21,699 bases of DNA from JAUSKF01 sp964355005 (GTDB lineage: Bacteria > Patescibacteriota > Minisyncoccia > UBA6257 > WO2-44-18): NCBI GenBank assembly GCA_964355005.1, contig CAYHBX010000007.1:1-21699 (forward strand). The letters run 5' to 3'. Position 1 is the stretch's first letter; every line of letters starts with the position of its first letter. Below are positions 1-5,661 of the stretch, piece by piece. Position numbers and translations under genes: made by a program. The notes under the pieces are model-generated. The model was not told the DNA's origin. It did no database searches and was given only the letters and a program-made list of their open reading frames with translations.

Positions 1-49
1 AAATCGGCAACGACCGCGATGTCAGTCTTAGAAAACGCTCGAATATCCA

Positions 50-127
50 TTAACGATTTCGCAGCGAAAGACTCTTGCCTTCCTTCTTCCTCTTTTTCCT
101 TAAAGCTACTTTCCTTTTCTTATTCAT
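50..127 (-). CDS. possible 25-residue basic micropeptide
   Basis: ATG at 127-125, stop TAA at 52-50. The product would be 25 residues, begins MNKKRKVALRKKRKK and is more than half Lys/Arg. A -10-like TAGAAT lies five bases upstream of the ATG, which would give a leaderless message, and there is no Shine-Dalgarno. Short Lys/Arg-rich ORFs of this look occur in CPR genomes, but I cannot assign a family or function. It could be a nucleic-acid-binding peptide, a decayed longer gene or chance. Low confidence. Confidence 0.25.
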   Translation of the reverse strand: MNKKRKVALRKKRKKEGKSLSLRNR

Positions 128-146
128 TGGTAATTCTATTTGAACA

Positions 147-827
147 CTATCTGGTTATAACATCAAGTTCTTTTTGAGTTAGCGGACGGTTCTCACCCGG
201 CTTCAGTTTGCCTAGATTTACCGGCCCGACCCGCAACCGCTTCAATCCGGTTACCGTGTATCCCAGTTCTCCGAGCATGACGCGTAACTGATGTTTTTTG
301 CCTTCGTGTAGCACGATCCGTAAAGAATGTTTATCTAGAATTTCTGCCTCTACCGGCAACAACCTGCCAAAAGTCTCCGTCTGCATTCCCTTTTGCATGA
401 TCGCCACTAAATTGTTCCGCAATGGCTCCCGTACATGAACTACGTATTCCTTTTCTACATTTACATCCGCGCCGAGGATCTTAGCCGTTAGCCGGCGATC
501 ATTGGTCAGGATCAGCAATCCCTCGGAATCCTTGTCCAACCGGCCTATCGGAAAAATCTTTTTTGCTTGCCATTGAGTAATCACGCTTTCCTCGCCGGCC
601 AATGATTGAGTAGCCAGGCCGCGAGGCTTGCAGTAGGCGAGATATACATATTGCTTGGCTTGGGATTGCCGCAGCTCCACCCTATCTCGCTCAGTGATCA
701 TCATTCCGGTTTTAGCCGGTTGACCATTAACCAAAACCTGACCGGCGGCGATCAGTTCGTCGGCCTCCCGCCGGGAGGCCAGCCCTTTGTCCCGGATGTA
801 TTTGTTTATTATGATCGGGTACTCCAT
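147..827 (-). CDS. RsuA/RluB/RluF-family rRNA pseudouridine synthase (RluF-like)
   Basis: Isomerises a specific uridine in ribosomal RNA to pseudouridine in the cytoplasm. About 226 residues from the ATG at 827. An N-terminal S4 RNA-binding domain (about residues 5-50, with RREADELI and GQVLVNGQ) is followed by the catalytic domain. The motif GRLDKDSEGLLILT at about 95-108 holds the catalytic Asp (D98), then come EKEYVVHV and HEGKKHQLRVML, the usual RsuA/RluF-class blocks. The frame is open upstream to 911, but those 28 residues are encoded by a GTTGT-rich tract and a dispersed repeat and do not resemble the family, so I start at MEYPIII. RluF is the closest member by eye; RluB or RluE cannot be excluded. 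It appears monocistronic. Confidence 0.88.
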   Translation of the reverse strand: MEYPIIINKYIRDKGLASRREADELIAAGQVLVNGQPAKTGMMITERDRVELRQSQAKQYVYLAYCKPRGLATQSLAGEESVITQWQAKKIFPIGRLDKDSEGLLILTNDRRLTAKILGADVNVEKEYVVHVREPLRNNLVAIMQKGMQTETFGRLLPVEAEILDKHSLRIVLHEGKKHQLRVMLGELGYTVTGLKRLRVGPVNLGKLKPGENRPLTQKELDVITR

Positions 828-881
828 TATCATAAACCTACAACGAACTACTAACAACTTACAACTAACGATGCTGATTTC

Positions 882-929
882 CATTCGCAATATTACCTCT
901 TTTATTCGCATTATTAGCGATTACTCCAA
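882..929. repeat. dispersed intergenic repeat, copy 1
   Basis: About 48 bp containing the blocks CGCAATATTACCTCT, ATTCGCAT and TTAGCGATTACTCCAA. The same blocks in the same order recur at 18915-18983, where a GC-rich palindrome is inserted between the second and third. It lies in the leader region of the pseudouridine synthase gene, next to the terminator of the neighbouring Nudix gene. No coding function is visible. Confidence 0.7.
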
Positions 930-930
930 C

Positions 931-953
931 AAAAAACCCGCGCCAAGCGCGGG
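931..953 (-). terminator. rho-independent terminator after the Nudix gene
   Basis: A perfect 7-bp stem, CCCGCGC/GCGCGGG, with a 3-nt loop is followed on the minus strand by six T. It lies 8 bp beyond the Nudix stop codon. Confidence 0.85.
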
Positions 954-960
954 AAAAGCA

Positions 961-1506
961 CTATCCCAGAATGCCGATTTTCTTCAACATATACCACCAA
1001 ACCGGCTCAAGACCGGGATTCATCATCCAGCCGATGTCCGTATCAGCTCCAGTCGGATCATTACCGAAGATCGCCTTTGTCAGTCGTCCGACCTGCTCAC
1101 AAGGGATCTCGTATTTTTCTGAAAGCATCTGTGTCCGGAAAGCCAGGTCTTGCAATGAAGTCGGAGAAAGCCAACGGAAATTTTTCGCGTCGCTTCCCGC
1201 CCTCACTTCACCAGCCCAGCTGACGGCAGAATAAACTCCCCAAAGAAGATGCGACCCGCCTTCTCTCTTACAGGGATTATCAATCTTTTCCTGAAAGACC
1301 AGAACATTCTTTGCCTCCGGAACAATAACGCCGACCTCTTCTGCTGTTTCCCGAAGTGCCGCTTCCACAAAACTTCTATCACCATCCACGTGTCCTGCCG
1401 GCAAAGCAACGGCCTGCGGATAATTGTGCCGATCAATCACCAAAATCCGGTCAGAGGCGTCACGAATAATCTGACCAACGCTGGTATGATCACACTTTTT
1501 GGGCAT
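961..1506 (-). CDS. Nudix hydrolase
   Basis: Probable hydrolase of a nucleoside diphosphate linked to another group; the substrate cannot be told from sequence. 181 residues from the ATG at 1506, which has AGGGTGG upstream. A TTG at 1542 in the same frame would overlap the upstream gene and is less likely. The Nudix box spans about residues 38-60, GHVDGDRSFVEAALRETAEE then VGV. It keeps the core REtaEE that binds the metal, but the first conserved Glu (GX5E) is Arg here, with acidic residues just before it. It follows the membrane protein at 1529-1936 by 22 bp, so the two are probably co-transcribed and end at the hairpin at 931-953. Confidence 0.88.
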   Translation of the reverse strand: MPKKCDHTSVGQIIRDASDRILVIDRHNYPQAVALPAGHVDGDRSFVEAALRETAEEVGVIVPEAKNVLVFQEKIDNPCKREGGSHLLWGVYSAVSWAGEVRAGSDAKNFRWLSPTSLQDLAFRTQMLSEKYEIPCEQVGRLTKAIFGNDPTGADTDIGWMMNPGLEPVWWYMLKKIGILG

Positions 1507-1528
1507 AAACCACCCTAAATTGAACTCG

Positions 1529-1936
1529 TTAAAAAATAACAAATACCAGCCAAAAAGTCAAAACTCCGGTAACGGCTAATTCTAAAAGTGGAGTAAGGCC
1601 AACGCCTAAAAATAGCGGCATTTTCGGTCCGTATTCCCAGCGTCCGGCCTGAACGGAAATTTTTTCATCAATAAAAGCGAAGCTAAGCGCGATAACCGCG
1701 AATAATGCTACCTGCGTCCAGTTGTCTAGGGGGTTAGAATTACGGAAAATTAAAAAAGTAATTAAATAAAATATGGAGATCCAAATTCCATCTTTCGCCG
1801 ACATCTTCAGTAAAAGCTTGGTCAAAGTAGAAAATTTCATCCCCCAGCAAGTTTTATAAAGCTGACAATGAGAAAATTCCCAGACCACATTCAGGAAGAA
1901 AGCCACCGCAAAAATTTTTAAGAGAATAATTAACAT
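1529..1936 (-). CDS. small integral membrane protein, unknown family
   Basis: 135 residues with three or four hydrophobic segments (about 2-20, 50-66, 76-92 and 108-133). Conserved-looking features are NVVWEFSHCQLYKTCW near the first segment and a polar loop DEKISVQAGRWEYGPKMP. Similar proteins seem to occur in other CPR genomes, but I cannot name a function. A consensus -10, TATAAT (1951-1946 on the minus strand), lies nine bases from the ATG, so the transcript has almost no leader and starts a two-gene unit with the Nudix hydrolase. The preceding CPBP gene is separated by a terminator. Confidence 0.7.
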   Translation of the reverse strand: MLIILLKIFAVAFFLNVVWEFSHCQLYKTCWGMKFSTLTKLLLKMSAKDGIWISIFYLITFLIFRNSNPLDNWTQVALFAVIALSFAFIDEKISVQAGRWEYGPKMPLFLGVGLTPLLELAVTGVLTFWLVFVIF

Positions 1937-1945
1937 CTCTGGTTG

Positions 1946-1951
1946 ATTATA
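1946..1951 (-). promoter_or_regulatory. -10 box TATAAT of the membrane protein/Nudix operon
   Basis: A consensus TATAAT on the minus strand, nine bases before the ATG at 1936. It sits just after the T-run of the upstream terminator. No good -35 is visible because the terminator occupies that position. Confidence 0.55.
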
Positions 1952-1954
1952 ACA

Positions 1955-1980
1955 AAAAACCGCCTAAATGAGCGGTTTTT
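1955..1980 (-). terminator. terminator after the CPBP gene pair
   Basis: The stem AAAAACCGC/GCGGTTTTT with an 8-nt loop is followed by T on the minus strand. It lies 4 bp beyond the stop codon at 1984. The A/T flanks are symmetric, so it could act in both directions. Confidence 0.8.
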
Positions 1981-1983
1981 AAA

Positions 1984-2757
1984 TTAAGACCAATAATTCG
2001 GACCGATTGCTAGGTTATTGGCAAGGCAATAGCCGATGGTATTACCCAAAACTCCGTGCGCGATGCCAAGCATAAAGATGTTGCGGCAGTTGAGAAAAAT
2101 GTAGGCGGTTGCCGCGCCGGCGATCGGCGTTACGATCATCAGCGTCGGGTTGGGAATGTGAGCGAAAAAAAACAGAATTCCGGAAATCAGAGCCGTCCAT
2201 CCGGCCGCGCGCTTATCGCACAAGCCGGGGTTCAAGTCTCCGGCAAAAATTGAGTAAATCCTATTAGTCGCGACGGCATGCAGGGCGAATTGCTGCAGTA
2301 CTCCCCAAACAATGTAGCCGGGGATACCAAGAATGACTCTGCTCCAGAATTTTCTCATGAGCCAAAATTCCGGTTTGAAAAAATATCCGGCGATCAGGAT
2401 CAGCGCAAGGCCCAACACCGTCAAACACGCCAACCGAAAAGCCCAGCTAAAATCCAGGAATTCCACGTACCAACCGCGCCGAAAGCTCCTCCTCCACCGT
2501 CCGATACCCAATTCCTGAGTGTAATCTCCGATCTTTTCAGCAATTAGCGCGTTTCTTGTCGCGGGTTCGAGATCATTCGGAATAGCTTTTTTAGTAATGT
2601 AAATCCGCGTCGCGAAACTTACCAAGATCACCGCTGTCAGCATTGTGACCGTCGCAACGAAAGGAAGGGGGCGTTCCTGAAAAAACCAGATCGCCGTCAT
2701 CGTCAGCGCGGTAACAGCCGTCACCTCCGCGATAGCCCAGAATTTTGCCTTTGTCAT
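1984..2757 (-). CDS. CPBP-like (Abi) membrane protein with EE replaced by QQ
   Basis: 257 residues with about six to eight hydrophobic segments. The C-terminal half resembles the CPBP intramembrane glutamic protease fold. Motif 2 is FFFAHIPN (H200) and motif 3 is GIAHGVLGN (H234, N239). Motif 1, normally EExxxR, reads QQFALH (Q155, Q156), so the catalytic Glu pair and the Arg are absent. The start chosen is ATG at 2757, which overlaps the upstream gene's stop as TAATG and has a strong GGAGG upstream; an in-frame start at 2787 is unlikely. It is translationally coupled to the second CPBP gene, which keeps motif 1 but has lost the histidines. The role may be prenyl-protein or peptide processing, or a non-catalytic membrane function. 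Confidence 0.75.
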   Translation of the reverse strand: MTKAKFWAIAEVTAVTALTMTAIWFFQERPLPFVATVTMLTAVILVSFATRIYITKKAIPNDLEPATRNALIAEKIGDYTQELGIGRWRRSFRRGWYVEFLDFSWAFRLACLTVLGLALILIAGYFFKPEFWLMRKFWSRVILGIPGYIVWGVLQQFALHAVATNRIYSIFAGDLNPGLCDKRAAGWTALISGILFFFAHIPNPTLMIVTPIAGAATAYIFLNCRNIFMLGIAHGVLGNTIGYCLANNLAIGPNYWS

Positions 2758-3626
2758 TAGTTTCCTCCTCTCGCGAAAGAAAACCACCAGATAAAACTGA
2801 TAGCCGCGTTCAAGATTCCGGAAACAGCGAGTGACTTGGTCTTGTTATAGACCACGCCACAACCGATTCCAAGCATTACCGAGTTAACTACGGCATGCCA
2901 GTTGGGAAAAGCCCAAGTAGCCGGATTATTCAACGCCGCGACTCCATACAGAGTCGTAGAGCCGATCAGCGCCGGAAAAAATCCAAAACGATCTTTCAGC
3001 GCGCCCTGGAAAATTCCCCGGAAAACTAACTCCTCGGGGATCGCCTTCACCAGCACGAACAAAGCAGCGCTTAGTAGCGGAAGCCAGCTCAACTTGGCGG
3101 GATAATCTGTGATCATAATACTTTCCCAACCAACTACTACCATCAAAACGGTGAATGTCAGGAAAACACAGATGGCGCCCGCCGCCGCTTTCCAATCGGC
3201 CAGCTTCGTCTTAATGAATCCTTCTTCTTTTGGATCGCGCCAAAGCTGGAATGCCAAAACCAGGATAACTGTTAATGACAAGACGACGAAATAACTTTTC
3301 AGAGTCAAACCTGCTTCAACTAGGACAAGTATCCAGGCCGCGGAAATCACTACTATTCCCTTGCTTAGCACCCGGTCGTTCAGATCGCAGGAGACCCCCA
3401 ACAAAAGTAGGGGTAAAGCCAACGAGAGGAAGGTATAGGCGCGGAAAGTCTCTGACTGCTCCTGGAGAAAATGCATAACAGTAATATTGGCTGTAATCAG
3501 CAGAAAGCTAAATAAAGCAACTCTGACCGGTGACAACTTAGGCTGCCATCCGAAAAGGAATTTTGAGACAGCAACCAAAAGCACGATTGTCAGCGCTCCC
3601 TCGGCGATCATTCCCGCGATGGGCAT
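2757..3626 (-). CDS. CPBP-family (Abi) membrane protein with EExxxR but no histidines
   Basis: 289 residues, almost entirely hydrophobic helices. Motif 1 of the CPBP glutamic protease family is intact as IPEELVFRG (E198, E199, R203). Where motif 2 should give FxxxH the sequence is YGVAAL (Ala231 for His), and where motif 3 should give HxxxN it is NAAIS (Asn273, Ser277). As it stands the metal- or water-positioning histidines are missing. The start is ATG at 3626 with AGAGGAGG seven bases upstream; the longer frame to 3650 would need TTG. It is the first gene of a coupled pair with the QQ-type CPBP protein, and the two have opposite motif losses. Membrane location is certain; function is not. 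Confidence 0.78.
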   Translation of the reverse strand: MPIAGMIAEGALTIVLLVAVSKFLFGWQPKLSPVRVALFSFLLITANITVMHFLQEQSETFRAYTFLSLALPLLLLGVSCDLNDRVLSKGIVVISAAWILVLVEAGLTLKSYFVVLSLTVILVLAFQLWRDPKEEGFIKTKLADWKAAAGAICVFLTFTVLMVVVGWESIMITDYPAKLSWLPLLSAALFVLVKAIPEELVFRGIFQGALKDRFGFFPALIGSTTLYGVAALNNPATWAFPNWHAVVNSVMLGIGCGVVYNKTKSLAVSGILNAAISFIWWFSFARGGN

Positions 3627-3778
3627 AATGCCTCCTCTTTTCCTTTTCAATCTACTGCCCCGTAGAATACAAGAAAAACAGGTTTTAGGGAATAGGTTTT
3701 AAGCAGACCGAGGAAATTTTTCGAGAAAACACCATCGATTTTCCCCAGCGAAAAATCATGCTTCGCTCTCGGCTCCGC

Positions 3779-4759
3779 TCATCCGGCCTGCGGCCGGATA
3801 CCAGGCCCGCTCCGCCTCCGAGATGTTTCTCTCAAAACTTCCCCGGCCTGCTTTGAAATTTGAATAGTATTCCCATGCCACAACATTCCCAGATATGATT
3901 GCCTGGATTGCTCATTAGGATTTTCTTTCAATTTTCTTAGCATTTTCCGTTTAGTAGCCACGCGGAGCACCCGATGATCCGGGAAATGCGCCCAGCCCAG
4001 AAAATCCACGCCCGAAGCAAAAGTCTTTAAGATTACCTTATCTTGATGTAATCGCAGGCTCAATTCCTTTTCTAAAAACACCTCTATTTTTAGAGCTATT
4101 TCAGTTAATGGTGTGCTGACGCGTGATAACATTACAAAATCATCCGCATATCTTAAATAATGTCTAACTTTCAGTTGGTGTTTAATGAACTGGTCAAATT
4201 GATTCAGGTAGATATTAGCGAATAGCTGGGAAGTGAGGTTGCCCAAAGGTAGGCCGAACCCGGGCTTGGTGAAGAAACTCTGCAATACATTCCCTAAAAG
4301 CCTAATTATTTTTTGATCGGGAATATATGATTTAAGGATTTTGAGAAGAATTTCATGATTGATGCTGTCAAAAAACTTTTTGATATCGCATTTTAGTACC
4401 CAGCAGGTTTTGGTGTGATTTTTACTCACCTTGAACGCCATTGCCCGAAATCTATTCAACGCCCGGTGCGTGCCTTTGTTTTTCCGGCAGGAAAAGGAGT
4501 CGGGAAAGAAAGTTTTATCAAAGAATGGGTAAAGTAATCTATGGATGGCGTGATGGACCAGCCGGTCTCTGACTTCCGCTTTGTGGATGATGCGAGGTTT
4601 CGGATCGGCAATTCGGAAACGATAATATCCGCCGTGGCGATAGGTTTGGCTTGCCAGTTCTTCATGAAGCAGTAGAATATTGTCTATCAGGTTAAATCCA
4701 AATTCCTGGACATCCTTTTTGCCTCGCTTCCCTTTCAGGAATTCCTGCCAGGCAATCAA
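3779..4759 (-). CDS. DGR reverse transcriptase
   Basis: RNA-directed DNA polymerase that copies the template repeat RNA into cDNA with errors at adenines. 326 residues from a TTG at 4759. Blocks in order: HGGYYRFRIADPKPRIIHKA and VRDRLVHHAI (about 42-72), LKCDIKKFFDSI with the first catalytic Asp (about 122-133), LPLGNLTSQ (170-178; the SQ form is typical of DGR enzymes), the YADD box (204-207) and VDFLGWAHF. The true N-terminus is probably further upstream. In-frame codons before 4759 encode SFDEIISVENLL, which fits DGR enzymes, but no ATG, GTG or TTG is in frame there. The only nearby ATG (4854) is separated by the G10 tract. The last residues (RRRSGPGIRPQAG) run into a GC-rich palindrome and look like a non-native tail. 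Confidence 0.95.
   Translation of the reverse strand: MIAWQEFLKGKRGKKDVQEFGFNLIDNILLLHEELASQTYRHGGYYRFRIADPKPRIIHKAEVRDRLVHHAIHRLLYPFFDKTFFPDSFSCRKNKGTHRALNRFRAMAFKVSKNHTKTCWVLKCDIKKFFDSINHEILLKILKSYIPDQKIIRLLGNVLQSFFTKPGFGLPLGNLTSQLFANIYLNQFDQFIKHQLKVRHYLRYADDFVMLSRVSTPLTEIALKIEVFLEKELSLRLHQDKVILKTFASGVDFLGWAHFPDHRVLRVATKRKMLRKLKENPNEQSRQSYLGMLWHGNTIQISKQAGEVLRETSRRRSGPGIRPQAG
3781..3799. repeat. GC-rich palindrome at the 3' end of the RT gene
   Basis: ATCCGGCC, TGC, GGCCGGAT: a perfect 8-bp inverted repeat that overlaps the RT stop codon. There is no T-run, so it is not a classic terminator. It may stabilise the RNA end. Confidence 0.55.
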
Positions 4760-4820
4760 AAGGTTTTCAACCGAAATTATCTCATCAAAACTATGACGGA
4801 ATTGAATTCTACCTATAACG

Positions 4821-4830
4821 CCCCCCCCCC
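4821..4830. repeat. C10 homopolymer across the start of the Avd-like gene
   Basis: Ten consecutive C on the plus strand, between the ATG at 4793 and the body of the Avd-like frame. With ten C the ATG frame stops at 4853-4855. With nine C it joins the Avd-like frame, and on the other strand an ATG at 4854 joins the RT frame. It is either a slippage switch or a homopolymer error in the sequence. Confidence 0.8.
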
Positions 4831-4844
4831 AGCCGATTTTCCCG

Positions 4845-5186
4845 TTGTTGCATAAAGTTAAAGATGGTTACGCCCTCTGGTTCTCTTATTATCAAATCTT
4901 ACCAAAAACTCACAAATATTCACTCGGGCAGAAAATTGATTCTATTTTTATAGAAATAATTGAAATGATCTCGGTGGCCGGTTTTATATCGCGCGAAAAA
5001 AAGCTGCCCTATCTAAGTTCGGCAATTATGAAAGTTGATACCTTAAAGGTTCTGCTGATGGTCTTATGGGAAAATAAATCGCTTGATAACAAAAGGTACA
5101 TTCAATTATCACAAAAGATCAGCGAGATAGGCAAAATGCTAGGCGGTTGGCTGGGAAAAATGCAAAAACAAAACTCTCCCCGATAA
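4845..5186 (+). CDS. DGR accessory protein (Avd-like four-helix bundle), 5' end frameshifted
   Basis: Avd proteins form a basic four-helix bundle (a pentamer in the Bordetella phage system) that binds the reverse transcriptase and RNA and is needed for mutagenic homing. The frame encodes about 113 residues, mostly amphipathic helix, including LHKVKDGYALWFSYYQILPK, the block HKYSLGQKIDSIFIEIIEMI and a Lys-rich tail, the usual Avd pattern. The open frame actually extends upstream of 4845 (PIFPLLHKV). The natural start is probably ATG at 4793, which begins MTELNSTYNAPP and is out of frame because of the C10 tract. The gene lies on the opposite strand to RT, TR and target, which is unusual. Its stop codon is inside the hairpin at 5174-5198. 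Confidence 0.75.
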   Translation: MLHKVKDGYALWFSYYQILPKTHKYSLGQKIDSIFIEIIEMISVAGFISREKKLPYLSSAIMKVDTLKVLLMVLWENKSLDNKRYIQLSQKISEIGKMLGGWLGKMQKQNSPR

Positions 5187-5198
5187 AATCGGGGAGAG
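5165..5198 (-). terminator. terminator-like hairpin directly after the TR
   Basis: A perfect 11-bp stem, CTCTCCCCGAT/ATCGGGGAGAG, with a 3-nt loop is followed on the minus strand by TTTTGTTTTTG. It begins 12 nt beyond the 3' end of the TR in the TR transcription direction, so a TR RNA would stop here. On the plus strand it contains the Avd-like stop codon but has no T-run after it. Confidence 0.8.
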
Positions 5199-5210
5199 AA
5201 ATAGAAAGAT

Positions 5211-5341
5211 TTGCTACGAGCGAACACCCAGCGGTTCTCGGGATTCCAGAAGTTGTCAGCGTTCCCGTTGTTCGCGTTGAGCCAGCGATCGTCGCTGTTA
5301 TGCTCCACATTGAACACGTTCGGGTTGCCGTTCGAGTCGGT
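5211..5341 (-). other. DGR template repeat (TR)
   Basis: 131 bp that align without gaps to the VR at 5666-5796 (constant offset 455). There are 13 mismatches, at TR positions 5236, 5254, 5263, 5269, 5271, 5272, 5277, 5278, 5289, 5292, 5296, 5298 and 5311. All 13 are T on the plus strand, that is A in the coding (minus) strand of the TR. In VR these are nine G, three C and one T, read on the coding strand. The TR is rich in AAC codons (the reading frame would give WLNANNGNADNFW), the usual way a DGR aims mutations at surface residues. The sequence is not itself translated from a credible start. Confidence 0.97.
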
Positions 5342-5584
5342 TTTATACAGATAGCCGTCCACGCCACTGCCCCTCGAATACTCTTGAGGCTGTATCGAAT
5401 TCCGTACCTAAAGTACGCTAGCCATCTATACCAAGTATCTCTATTTTTTAGAGTTCTGCGCGCGCCACTCTATCGCCAACCTTAGTCAGTGATATTCTCA
5501 ACGCGCGGATACTGGATTCGGCAGCAAGGAACCTTGATCCCTCGCATATTCGCCTAATACCAAAATCATCTTAGCACATCGTAA
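5342..5584 (-). ncRNA. non-coding stretch upstream of the TR, probable TR-RNA leader
   Basis: About 240 bp between the target gene's terminator and the TR, with no credible gene on either strand. It contains small inverted repeats (CTCTA/TAGAG near 5442-5457; CGCGCG near 5462 and 5500) that suggest RNA structure. A weak -10, TAAGAT, on the minus strand (5573-5568) is the best promoter candidate I can see. The TR RNA most likely starts in this stretch and ends at the hairpin at 5174-5198. The exact start cannot be read from sequence. Confidence 0.4.
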
Positions 5585-5617
5585 AAAAACAAAACCCCCG
5601 CACCTCACGGTGCGGGG
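5585..5617 (-). terminator. hairpin/terminator downstream of the VR
   Basis: A 9-bp perfect stem, CCCCGCACC/GGTGCGGGG, with a 4-nt loop is followed on the minus strand by GGTTTTGTTTTTTT. It lies 48 bp past the VR. It serves as the target gene terminator and could also be the cruciform that DGRs use next to the homing site, although in the Bordetella phage that hairpin sits only a few bases from VR. Confidence 0.8.
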
Positions 5618-5661
5618 ACAAAGGGTCAAAGGACGAGGTCCGATGATCCAAGAGCAAAGGG

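Noticed and set aside
3779..4759. Reverse transcriptase as part of a group II intron or retron.
   Set aside because: The LGNLTSQ form, small size without maturase or endonuclease parts, and the TR/VR pair next to it identify a DGR.
5102..5367. Frames through the TR that read like a second target protein (…NVFNVEHNSDDRWLN…).
   Set aside because: They are the TR read in the VR frame. There is no ribosome site, the upstream part is closed by a stop shortly before, and a TR is not expected to be translated.
5342..5584. A tRNA or known riboswitch in the leader of the TR.
   Set aside because: I found no cloverleaf (no credible T-arm and acceptor pairing) and no riboswitch core I recognise.
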